Under the pieces are notes generated by a model. That model did no database searches. It worked only from the letters and a program-made list of their open reading frames with translations, and had not been told where the DNA came from. The position numbers and the translations under genes were made by a program. A stretch of 21,870 nucleotides of DNA from Hadesarchaea archaeon (lineage in GTDB: Archaea; Hadarchaeota; Hadarchaeia; Hadarchaeales; Hadarchaeaceae). Of this stretch, positions 1 through 5,526 are shown in pieces; the first letter of the stretch is position 1, and the number at the start of each line of letters is the position of its first letter. Where the stretch lies: contig JAOUPD010000006.1 in assembly GCA_029880065.1 (NCBI GenBank), positions 1-21,870 on the forward strand, in the 5' to 3' direction.

Positions 1-108
1 ACGCCGCAACCGAAGCAGTAGAAGTGATTTGGGTAAACCTCAGGCTCGGGTGCTCATCGTGGTGGAGGGGCACGCTTGCCAATAGTTCTTGGTAAGCAAG
101 GCGAAACG
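1..108 (+). ncRNA. Possible 3' part of a structured RNA (SRP-RNA-like?), cut by the window edge
   Basis: No convincing protein reading was found; the only open frame (3-113) gives an odd Trp/Ser-rich tail. The stretch is GC-rich compared with the AT-rich DNA after it. It ends in a local hairpin (74-80 pairs with 91-97, one G-U pair) followed closely by a T tract. Near the start, CCGCAACCGAAGCAG resembles the tip of SRP RNA helix 8, where a small hairpin is followed by AGCAG, and the distance from there to the T tract (about 95 nt) suits the 3' half of an archaeal SRP RNA. Against this, the tetraloop would be CAAC, not the conserved GNAR type, and the terminal hairpin would compete with helix 1. 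This is a weak call made without upstream sequence. Confidence 0.25.
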
Positions 109-123
109 TTTTTTTCCTCTTTT
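109..123 (+). terminator. T-rich transcription terminator
   Basis: A 15-nt T-rich tract with CC at its centre follows the hairpin at 74-97. Archaeal RNA polymerase terminates on such U-rich tracts. The identical 15-mer recurs at 187-201, so termination may have a second, backup site. Confidence 0.5.
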
Positions 124-186
124 GTAAATGAAATAATTGTTAGACTTCGTTAGTTTTATTTCCTAGTTAGCGATAATAAGTAGTGA

Positions 187-201
187 TTTTTTTCCTCTTT
201 T
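187..201 (+). terminator. Second copy of the T-rich tract
   Basis: It is identical over 15 nt to 109-123 and lies in the AT-rich gap before the Lrp-type gene. It may be a backup terminator for the upstream transcript, or simply a short repeat. No strong hairpin is visible just before it. Confidence 0.3.
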
Positions 202-213
202 ATTAACCAAAAG

Positions 214-222
214 CTTTATTTT
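214..222 (+). promoter_or_regulatory. TATA-like box for the Lrp-type gene
   Basis: CTTTATTTT-type AT-rich element about 50 nt before the start codon. Initiation roughly 25 nt downstream would leave a short leader that contains the AGAGGT ribosome-binding site at 258-263. A second AT-rich candidate lies at 231-243, but it would leave little room for that leader. Confidence 0.35.
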
Positions 223-270
223 GAAACGAATTAATAAATTATAGTGCGAAATTAGTCAGAGGTTTAATGG

Positions 271-714
271 ATGAAAGGGGTTATAGATAAAACGGATTAT
301 GAAATAATCGCAGCCCTCCACAAGGGTGCTAAAACGCCTTTTCGAAAGATATCCAAGCGAGTGCACATGAGCGAGTCTGCGGTTCGGAAGCGGGTGAAGC
401 GGCTGGAGCGCGCCGGAGTGATAGAGCGCTACACCATCGTCGCCAATCCATCCAAGCTGGGATACAACACTATGGCTGTCGTCGGCTTGGATGTGGCGCC
501 AGAAAAACACGATGAAATCATAGAGAGTTTAACGAATCTAGAGGAGGTAAAAAAGTTATCAACCTCAACTGGTAAATTTATGATAATGGCTACGGTCTGG
601 GCACATGACAACAAAGAGCTGACCGATATTGTCCTACGAAAAATCGGCGCGATTGAGGGTGTCAAAAAGACCCACACAGCAATAATCCTTGAGCGAATAA
701 AAGATGTGTGCTAA
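271..714 (+). CDS. Lrp/AsnC-family transcriptional regulator
   Basis: 147 aa, the usual length of archaeal Lrp-like regulators. Residues about 5-60 form the winged HTH: KISKRVHMSESAVRKRVKRL is the helix-turn-helix, followed by the AGVIERYTIV wing. Residues about 65-145 form the RAM/ligand-binding ferredoxin-like fold (AVVGLDV, KKLSTSTGKFMIMATVWA, IEGVKKTHTAIIL). Such proteins act as dimers to octamers on promoters, often sensing amino acids. The start at 271 is supported by AGAGGT about 7 nt upstream; the ATG at 267 is in a frame that closes at once. The gene stands alone, with a T-rich gap upstream and a structured T-rich tail downstream. Its targets cannot be read from the sequence; autoregulation is common in the family. 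Confidence 0.92.
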   Translation: MKGVIDKTDYEIIAALHKGAKTPFRKISKRVHMSESAVRKRVKRLERAGVIERYTIVANPSKLGYNTMAVVGLDVAPEKHDEIIESLTNLEEVKKLSTSTGKFMIMATVWAHDNKELTDIVLRKIGAIEGVKKTHTAIILERIKDVC

Positions 715-748
715 TCGAGGCTGTGCTTGACCCGTTGGACAAAATATA

Positions 749-826
749 TCACGTTAGCGTGAATGCCGCCCTGCCAGTAGTCCTTTCGGTAAACAGGGGC
801 AAAACTTGCTTCTTTTTTCTTCTTTT
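749..826 (+). terminator. Structured 3' end: two hairpins and a T-rich tract
   Basis: A perfect 5-bp hairpin with a TTAG loop lies at 749-762. A second hairpin pairs GCCCTG (768-773) with CAGGGGC (794-800, one bulge). A T/C tract (811-826) follows. This is either the 3' UTR and terminator of the Lrp-type gene or the end of a small separate RNA; the sequence does not decide between them. Confidence 0.4.
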
Positions 827-855
827 GTAGCTTATTGTAAAATAAAGCTTAATTC

Positions 856-1002
856 TTGCTTAAAGCCAGAAATAAAGGCTAGAAAAAGACCTTCTAGAGA
901 CTGTAATGGTGGCACGAAAGAGCAACCACTATCAAAAAGGGCTAAATCTGACTGCAATGATAATCATAAGCAGTGCGGCAGTAGTCTAGCTTGGTTAGGA
1001 CA
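856..1002 (+). repeat. Direct repeat copy A: tRNA-Gly upstream region plus 5' tRNA fragment
   Basis: It is about 97% identical to 2919-3063, differing by a handful of substitutions and one 2-nt indel. It covers about 119 nt of upstream DNA and the first 28 nt of tRNA-Gly. Identity stops at tRNA position 26, at the boundary of the D arm and the anticodon arm. Recombination between the two copies would remove about 2.06 kb and leave one intact tRNA-Gly with its own upstream region. Confidence 0.9.
975..1002 (+). pseudogene. Truncated tRNA-Gly(GCC), 5' acceptor strand and D arm only
   Basis: All 28 bases match the first 28 bases of the intact tRNA-Gly at 3036-3063 (acceptor GCGGCAG, TA, D arm). 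The sequence then changes abruptly to AT-rich DNA with no anticodon arm or T arm. It cannot be a functional tRNA. Its intact upstream region may still drive transcription. Confidence 0.85.
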
Positions 1003-1066
1003 AAAGAGAAGATTGATAGAATAACCATCATTTTTGATTACTTTAAAATTTCTTCTAATTGTTTTC

Positions 1067-2344
1067 CTAAATTGAAATCAACAATCCATCTTCCAAATCA
1101 TCCATTATTCTAGTATAGCAATTTACAGCATGGCACACCGAATCGGTTCTTACATATTTATTTTGTTCATTCCAAAAAACACCTCCAATTGCCCTTTCTG
1201 GATTTTCAAGAAAAGATGTATTCTTTTCTGAGTAGGTATTCTGAATAAGCCATCTTATCGCCATTACCACAGCATCTTTGTATTTATCGCAATCTTCTTT
1301 ATTTTGTTCTTTGCAGAATCTATACATTTCCGTCATTACTTCACTTATCCAAGCAGTCCCGCTTGTTGAATATGCACCATTCCATCTACCGTAGTGTAGG
1401 AGATCGTTTGTTTCTTTTATTTGATCTCCTAAAATTATATCACTTAATTCAAAAATTATCTTTTTATAACAATCGTCTCGATTTACTTTATAAAAATCCA
1501 TTAACGACATTACCACCCAAGAATTTGATATTGGGTTCTTCTTTCGGTATTCACCCTCGATGTAACCTTTTTCTTCCTCATATTTCTTTGCAAAACGTTT
1601 AGCAATTTTTTCTGCGGTATCATAATATTTTTTTCCGCCAGTAACTCCATAAAGTTTGGAAAGAGAAGAAAGAACTTGGCCGTTGTAAAGAAGTGATTCT
1701 TTTGTACCGTGAACCCATTTCCAATTTGAATATCTGACATAAGGTTTCATGCTTCCATCTGGTTCCTGCATTGTAGTTAACCAATCACCAGCCAATTTCG
1801 CCGATTCCAAATATTTGGATTCGCCGGTTAAATCATACAGCCTTAATAATGTAAATATGCTTAATGCACTCGTTCCGACTACAAATTTTTTTTCTTTTTC
1901 CTTACTATCTAAATAATAAGAATAATGAAAGGCGCCATATCTCTTGTCTTCCTTATTCTCATTCTGCATAGAAATAAGAAAATTCCCCCAATCAGATACC
2001 TGCTCTAAAATCCGTTCATCTTTTTCAAAATCATTAATGTATAAAAAGGTATAGATGATTGAAGCAGAATAGACAGTATGCAATCTGTTCCCAAAATTAT
2101 CTTCCAACGCATCGTACTTTTTGTAAAATCCGTGTTCATTTTCATGCATTGCCCTAAACAAAAACTCTTTCCCTTGTTCAATTTTCTGAAGAATTAATTC
2201 TTTATCCAAATTACGAATCACCGCTAAATCATTACTCTCTAAGTTATAACTAATTCCCACAATAACCAACACAGAAATCGCCAAAATTATGTAAAAAAGA
2301 TTTTTATTCTTCTTCATAGTCATTTCTTCTTCATGTACATTCAT
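1067..2344 (-). CDS. Membrane-anchored protein with a probable alpha/alpha-toroid fold, function unknown
   Basis: 425 aa. A short Lys/Asn-rich N-terminus precedes a single hydrophobic helix (about residues 16-34), so the rest is probably outside the cell on a signal anchor. The large domain has repeated helical hairpins with aromatic/small-residue spacing (VYSASIIYTFLYI, GTSALSIFTLLRLYDLTG, YNGQVLSSLSKLYGVTGGKK, ISNSWVVMSLMDFYKV, TSGTAWISEVMTEMYRFCKE) and a QEPDGSM turn. This resembles (alpha/alpha)6-barrel proteins such as six-hairpin glycosidases, C5-epimerase-like proteins or cyclase-like folds. No catalytic set could be assigned. The gene is clearly AT-richer than its neighbours and lies between the tRNA-Gly repeats, suggesting transfer. 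No strong Shine-Dalgarno precedes the first ATG; the ATG at residue 10 (position 2317) is an alternative start. Confidence 0.75.
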   Translation of the reverse strand: MNVHEEEMTMKKNKNLFYIILAISVLVIVGISYNLESNDLAVIRNLDKELILQKIEQGKEFLFRAMHENEHGFYKKYDALEDNFGNRLHTVYSASIIYTFLYINDFEKDERILEQVSDWGNFLISMQNENKEDKRYGAFHYSYYLDSKEKEKKFVVGTSALSIFTLLRLYDLTGESKYLESAKLAGDWLTTMQEPDGSMKPYVRYSNWKWVHGTKESLLYNGQVLSSLSKLYGVTGGKKYYDTAEKIAKRFAKKYEEEKGYIEGEYRKKNPISNSWVVMSLMDFYKVNRDDCYKKIIFELSDIILGDQIKETNDLLHYGRWNGAYSTSGTAWISEVMTEMYRFCKEQNKEDCDKYKDAVVMAIRWLIQNTYSEKNTSFLENPERAIGGVFWNEQNKYVRTDSVCHAVNCYTRIMDDLEDGLLISI

Positions 2345-2809
2345 AAATAGTATATGTTATCTTTTTATGATAGACTTCTTTTCATCAATCAATCATATTT
2401 TCAGCCAAATTTGGATGTATAGTCCAAATAAGGCCCTATAGATAATGCCCACAACCAGTACCTATTTTTTATTCGAATAAACAACCTGCCTGCTTGGTGT
2501 TTAATGCCGACATATATCCAACATATCAGCAACAGTACTACAGCAGCCCGATAAGGGTAAGCTAAATCTGTTTTTATCCCAGCTTTTTACCTTTCTTGAA
2601 AAAATTCTCAAAACAAACCTTTGCTCTGACCACCAAGCTTGGATCTTTAGGCCAGGTAATGGGCGGTAATCCCAGCATAAATGAAACGATGGGCGCGTGA
2701 AGCGGATTACGGGGGCTGAACTCGGTATATCTCCCCGTATATTCGCTATGCCACTGGCCATATCCTAACATACCTAAGTTAACTACGGGTAACCAAAGGA
2801 GGAGGTAAA
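2345..2809. other. Gene-free stretch with a possible coding remnant
   Basis: It opens with AT-rich promoter-like DNA upstream of the minus-strand gene, then changes to more GC-rich sequence from about 2570. In that part the minus strand holds a 100-codon open frame (2574-2876) with no recognised domain. Nothing else coherent was seen: no inverted repeats, tRNA or strong hairpin. Confidence 0.5.
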
Positions 2810-2876
2810 ATGGGAGAGACAACTTTGGTGAAAGCAAATAAGCAGTTAGTAAAACAAGCGCGTGAACTAGGGGCAA
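2574..2876 (-). CDS. Unrecognised 100-codon ORF, possibly a gene remnant
   Basis: The N-terminal third is hydrophobic but lies antisense to a strong ribosome-binding site and small ORF, so it may be chance. The C-terminal part (SPRNPLHAPIVSF, LPPITWPKDPSLVV, ENFFKKGKKLG) looks more protein-like and may be the tail of a decayed gene. No family is recognised and no convincing Shine-Dalgarno precedes the start. Chance open frame and gene fragment are both possible. Confidence 0.2.
   Translation of the reverse strand: MPLVHALVLLTAYLLSPKLSLPFYLLLWLPVVNLGMLGYGQWHSEYTGRYTEFSPRNPLHAPIVSFMLGLPPITWPKDPSLVVRAKVCFENFFKKGKKLG
2798..2806 (+). promoter_or_regulatory. Very strong Shine-Dalgarno before a 32-aa ORF
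   Basis: AGGAGGAGG lies 3 nt before the ATG at 2810 (about 6 nt counted from the AGGAGG core). It is the strongest Shine-Dalgarno-like element I noticed in the window, and it precedes a very short reading frame. Confidence 0.55.
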
Positions 2877-2908
2877 ATGTTAGACGAATAGTTGACCTTG
2901 CTACATAA
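2810..2908 (+). CDS. Short RHH (CcdA-like) antitoxin, probably truncated
   Basis: 32 aa: a Thr-rich strand (ETTLVKANKQ) followed by KQLVKQARELGANVRRIV. That is the strand-helix pattern of a ribbon-helix-helix antitoxin, close to CcdA-like archaeal proteins in which a basic strand is followed by L-x-x-x-A-R-E-L-G-x-N-V. Complete members usually continue for another 30-50 residues, so this copy ends early. The stop codon lies about 10 nt before tRNA-Gly repeat copy B begins, suggesting that the rearrangement removed the rest and its toxin. An exceptionally strong Shine-Dalgarno implies the start is genuine. A complete small peptide cannot be excluded. Confidence 0.45.
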   Translation: MGETTLVKANKQLVKQARELGANVRRIVDLAT

Positions 2909-2918
2909 GGCGTGATTA

Positions 2919-3063
2919 TTGCTTAAAGCCAGAAATAAAGGCTAGAAAAATACTTTCTAGAGACTGTAAGGGTGGCACGAAAGAGCAACCACTATCAAAA
3001 AGGGCTAAATCTGACTAATGATAATCATAACCAGTGCGGCAGTAGTCTAGCTTGGTTAGGACA
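2919..3063 (+). repeat. Direct repeat copy B: upstream region and 5' part of tRNA-Gly
   Basis: This is the partner of 856-1002 and runs into the intact tRNA-Gly. It includes a short palindromic element (CTAGAAA...TTTCTAG) and a GTGG...CCAC inverted pair that are kept in both copies, so the upstream DNA may carry promoter or processing signals for the tRNA. Confidence 0.9.
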
Positions 3064-3112
3064 CGAGCTTGCCAAGCTCGCGGCGCGGGTTCGAATCCCG
3101 CCTGCCGCACCA
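3036..3112 (+). tRNA. tRNA-Gly (anticodon GCC)
   Basis: Full cloverleaf: acceptor GCGGCAG pairs with CTGCCGC (3102-3108); D arm GTCT/GGAC; anticodon stem CGAGC/GCTCG with loop TTGCCAA, giving anticodon GCC; T arm GCGGG-TTCGAAT-CCCGC; discriminator A at 3109. CCA is encoded at 3110-3112. No intron. It is the only complete tRNA-Gly here and the source of the 5' fragment at 975-1002. The same strand then enters the AIM24-family gene 50 nt downstream. Confidence 0.96.
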
Positions 3113-3162
3113 AAAATTTTACCTTTATAAACACAGATGCCAGAATTTTAGGTGGTGAAAAA

Positions 3163-3900
3163 ATGAAATGGGACTTGCAAGGCACCGTAATGCAAATTCT
3201 CAACACCGAGCTCAGACCAGGTGAAAAAGTAATCTCTGAATCTGGAAAAATGATGTACATGAGCGACAACATCAAAATGGAAACAAAAGCACTGGGCGGC
3301 TTCTGGAAATCTTTAAAGCGAAAGTTTGCTCACGAATCGTTCTTCTTGGTAGAATTCTCGCCAAAAGGAGGCACTGGGATAGTTGCCTTTGCATCCGAAG
3401 TTCCGGGGAAGATAATCCCAGCTAAACTGAAAGCCGGAGAAGAACTGATATGTCAAAAAGACGCCTTCCTTTGCTCGGAGACCAGTGTAGATTTCGACGC
3501 CACTTTCACAAAAAGACTCGGCGCTGGGTTTCTAGGTGGAGAAGGCTTAATCCTGATAAAAATAAAAGGACCGGGCCAAGTTTTCCTCAATGTGGGTGGC
3601 GAAGTTACGAAGCTCGACCTAGAAGCGGGCCAAAAAGTGCGGATAGATACGACATGTCTGGCGATGTTCGACGCAAACATGGACTATTCAGTTGAACGAG
3701 TTAAAGGGCTCAAAAACATACTCTGGGGCGGGGAAGGTCTATTTCTTGCAACAATCACAGGGCCCGGCAGAGTTTGGATTCAGAGCATGCCCATCACCGA
3801 GCTGGCGGCGAAGTTAGCTCAATACATGCCGTCGGAAAAACGTGGAAAAGCTGAAGTGGCGGGGGGACTTCTGCGCACCCTCGGCAAGTTCGGAAGGTGA
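3163..3900 (+). CDS. AIM24-family protein (TIGR00266-like)
   Basis: 245 aa. The protein is beta-rich with the repeated core seen in the AIM24/TIGR00266 family: FLGGEGLILIKIKGPGQVFL (about 123-142) and WGGEGLFLATITGPGRVWIQ (about 188-207), each a GGEGL-x4-I-x-GPG unit. This suggests a duplicated double-psi/trefoil-like beta fold. The yeast relative is a mitochondrial protein; the archaeal and bacterial role is not known. The start is set at the ATG at 3163, where AGGTGGTGA lies 4 nt upstream; a longer frame from 3052 would overlap the tRNA. The following membrane-protein gene begins 7 nt after the stop, so the two are probably cotranscribed and may act together at the membrane. Confidence 0.88.
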   Translation: MKWDLQGTVMQILNTELRPGEKVISESGKMMYMSDNIKMETKALGGFWKSLKRKFAHESFFLVEFSPKGGTGIVAFASEVPGKIIPAKLKAGEELICQKDAFLCSETSVDFDATFTKRLGAGFLGGEGLILIKIKGPGQVFLNVGGEVTKLDLEAGQKVRIDTTCLAMFDANMDYSVERVKGLKNILWGGEGLFLATITGPGRVWIQSMPITELAAKLAQYMPSEKRGKAEVAGGLLRTLGKFGR

Positions 3901-3906
3901 AGCTGG

Positions 3907-4227
3907 GTGCCACCCCTTAAATATTTTTTAAAACTCGGAGGGGCTTTCGTATTCGGATTAGTAGTAACCCTAATTGCTGTTATCGTTTTTGTGTTAGGGC
4001 TTCCCTATATCCTGCCGTTCCTTCAATCAATGGCAACGGGCATCTATTATGTGCTCCTTGCTATCCTCATCTTCATGCTCATCTGGGCAGTGGTCTTTGC
4101 TTTTACTTTCTTGGGGGTGTTCATTTACTACTTATTCAAACCAATGAAGGTCAGCGAGCGACCAAAGGGATACACGATAGAGAAAGCCAAAGAAGCGGGA
4201 CGGAGACAGAAAAGCGAGGAGGAATAA
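3907..4227 (+). CDS. Small two-helix membrane protein
   Basis: 106 aa with a GTG start preceded by GGAAGGTGA, which overlaps the end of the AIM24-family gene. Two long hydrophobic segments (about residues 9-38 and 44-76) are followed by a charged tail rich in Lys, Glu and Arg that probably faces the cytosol. No enzymatic motif is visible. Tight spacing to the AIM24-family gene suggests one transcript and possibly a membrane anchor or partner for it. I do not recognise the family. Confidence 0.75.
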   Translation: MPPLKYFLKLGGAFVFGLVVTLIAVIVFVLGLPYILPFLQSMATGIYYVLLAILIFMLIWAVVFAFTFLGVFIYYLFKPMKVSERPKGYTIEKAKEAGRRQKSEEE

Positions 4228-4492
4228 GCAACCTCAAAAATCTCTTTTTCCAATAAGACAAGCTAACCACTAGCGATTTTAAGAATTTTGCTTAGAGCTT
4301 GTCCCAACCCTACCCGATCCTTGCCTAAAATTGCCTGAAAGATTTGAATGCTAGAAGTCATCTATCCTGCCGCACCATTTCTATTTTGAGATACTCTCCT
4401 CGGTTCCCGTGTTGAGTCAAGTAGGTGTTCAGGGCGGGCGCGAGACGGATCATCCAGAAGAACGCTTGAGCATTACCACTAAACCACGATAG
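4228..4492. other. Intergenic region with tRNA-like scraps
   Basis: No gene was found between the two convergent transcripts. CCTGCCGCACCA at 4366-4377 is identical to the last 12 nt of tRNA-Gly including CCA. On the minus strand, about 4468-4485 reads GTGGTTTAGTGGTAATGC, very like a tRNA D arm, but no matching anticodon or T arm follows. These look like decayed tRNA pieces. Confidence 0.4.
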
Positions 4493-4720
4493 TTACAACA
4501 ACTTCATGAGGAACCATATTATAGTTCCTACGACTATCCCTATCGCAACAAATCCCACAACTACCACTATGAATCCCCTGCTTACAAACAACTTGTACCA
4601 ACCAAACGCATAAAATCCAAAAAAGCCATACAATCCAAACCATCGTGGGTCGTCAAATACAAAACCTAATAGACCTAGCAATCCTAGAAGGCCTAACAAG
4701 CTCAATTTACCGTATTCCAT
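4493..4720 (-). CDS. Small membrane protein with Leu-Leu-Gly repeats
   Basis: 75 aa from the ATG at 4720, which has AAGGAGA about 6-7 nt upstream; a longer frame beginning with TTG at 4753 lacks this support. It has a LLGLLGLLGLLGF run (about residues 8-20), an aromatic GLYGFFGFYAFGW segment and a C-terminal hydrophobic helix (about 50-73), so two to three membrane passes. The repeat plus F-x-x-G pattern resembles small DUF3796-like membrane proteins, but that is tentative. It lies 45 nt downstream of the rhomboid gene on the same strand, with its own TATA-like TTTTTATA at about 4756-4763. Confidence 0.65.
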   Translation of the reverse strand: MEYGKLSLLGLLGLLGLLGFVFDDPRWFGLYGFFGFYAFGWYKLFVSRGFIVVVVGFVAIGIVVGTIIWFLMKLL

Positions 4721-4765
4721 TTTCAGTCTCCTTGATATTTTCGGTGCCCCCAACTATAAAAAAGC

Positions 4766-5455
4766 TCACCGTATCTCGAAAGTTAATACTCCTTCGTGCC
4801 TCGCCCGCCTACGCTTTCTGAGTTTCACCCACACCGGCAAAATCAAGAGCATGCCCGCAAGGAAGCCACCTATGTGCGCCCAGTACGCCACCCCTGCGGT
4901 CGCCCCTGCCGCCCAAAGCACCGAAGCCGAAATCACCTGCAGCACGAACCAGAACCCTATCATTACAACAGCGGGAATCATAACCAAGTGAATAATGTAA
5001 AAGAAAAGGACGGCCGTGAGCACCCTCGCCCACGGGTACAAGAGTACATAGGCCCCGAGTACCCCCGCGATGGCTCCCGACGCCCCAATCGTCGGAATCG
5101 TCGACCCCGGGTCAGAAAAAGCATGTACTAAGCTGGCCACAATCCCCGCGCCGAGGTAGAACAAAATAAATTTCCCCTTCCCAAGAACGTCCTCGATGTT
5201 GTCGCCGAAAATCCAAAGGTACCACATGTTAAAGAGGCTATGCAGAATCCCCCCGTGCAAGAACATCGAGGTGAAAAGGGTGTGAAGGTTCTGCCCCGCA
5301 AGCACTTCTTTCGGCTTCATCCCGAATTCTTGGTTAACTTGATTGAAGGTCCCCGTAACCAGCGCCCCTACGAAGATCGCGACGTTCACAACAATCAAAG
5401 CGTAGGTGAGAACAGGTCTTCTCCGCGTTGGGTTCTCGTCTTTCAAGGGAAACAT
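4766..5455 (-). CDS. Rhomboid-family intramembrane serine protease
   Basis: 229 aa, about six transmembrane helices. The family hallmarks are present: HGGILHSLFNMWYLW with the conserved Asn (N76) after the first helices, TIGASGAIAG carrying the nucleophile Ser126 in GxSG, and AHIGGFLAGM carrying the catalytic His194. The N-terminus is short and polar (MFPLKDENPTRRRP) and the C-terminus is basic (KLRKRRRARH), both probably cytosolic. Rhomboids cleave membrane-spanning substrates within the bilayer; the substrate here is unknown. All catalytic residues are intact, so it should be active. It is divergent from the Nep1 gene across a 71-bp gap. Confidence 0.95.
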   Translation of the reverse strand: MFPLKDENPTRRRPVLTYALIVVNVAIFVGALVTGTFNQVNQEFGMKPKEVLAGQNLHTLFTSMFLHGGILHSLFNMWYLWIFGDNIEDVLGKGKFILFYLGAGIVASLVHAFSDPGSTIPTIGASGAIAGVLGAYVLLYPWARVLTAVLFFYIIHLVMIPAVVMIGFWFVLQVISASVLWAAGATAGVAYWAHIGGFLAGMLLILPVWVKLRKRRRARHEGVLTFEIR

Positions 5456-5505
5456 TCAATCCCACGCGAGTGTATTTCAATAGTGTATGTCCTGTTTGTC
5501 TTAGG

Positions 5506-5513
5506 TTAAAATA
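5506..5513 (+). promoter_or_regulatory. TATA-like box for the nep1 cluster
   Basis: TTAAAATA lies in the gap between divergent rhomboid and nep1. Initiation about 25 nt downstream falls near 5535, inside the first candidate GTG codons of nep1. The first gene of the cluster may therefore be leaderless with a GTG start at 5536 or 5545. Confidence 0.4.
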
Positions 5514-5526
5514 GCTCTTTGTCAAA

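Larger units (their letters stand above)
715..1066. other. Non-coding accessory stretch between the Lrp-type gene and the AT-rich ORF
   Basis: No credible gene lies here. It contains two small hairpins and a T-rich tract (749-826), then the first copy of the tRNA-Gly upstream region (from 856) ending in a 28-nt tRNA 5' fragment (975-1002), then about 60 AT-rich bases that reach the end of the oppositely oriented gene. A 72-codon frame at 806-1024 runs across the repeat and the tRNA fragment and is not believable as a protein. Confidence 0.6.
1003..2918. mobile_element. Accessory segment bracketed by the tRNA-Gly repeats
   Basis: The segment between repeat copies A and B carries one AT-rich gene on the minus strand, an unexplained remnant region and a short RHH-like ORF. 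Its base composition differs from the core genes on both sides. No integrase, transposase or terminal inverted repeat was seen. Unlike classical tRNA integration, the duplicated part is the 5' half of the tRNA plus upstream DNA, so a segmental duplication followed by insertion or decay is equally possible. The mobile-element label is an inference from the repeat layout. Confidence 0.4.

Noticed and set aside
707..829. Small frame from a GTG (LIEAVLDPLDKIYHVSVNAA)
   Set aside because: It looked protein-like at first, but it has no ribosome-binding site, overlaps the Lrp-type gene end and runs into two hairpins and the T tract, which explain the sequence better.
806..1024. 72-codon plus-strand frame over the first repeat copy
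   Set aside because: It spans a T-rich terminator, the repeat and a tRNA fragment, with no ribosome-binding site and no protein-like pattern.
3052..3162. Longer AIM24-family frame starting upstream of the ATG at 3163
   Set aside because: The extra codons are read through the tRNA-Gly gene; the ATG at 3163 has a good ribosome-binding site and matches the family start.
4425..4490. Minus-strand tRNA suggested by a GTGGTTTAGTGGTAATGC D-arm-like string
   Set aside because: No acceptor pairing, anticodon stem or TTCGAAT loop follows in either direction; listed only as a tRNA-like scrap.
4796..5131. 111-codon plus-strand frame opposite the rhomboid gene
   Set aside because: Very Pro/Arg-rich complement of a confidently assigned membrane protease; no ribosome-binding site.
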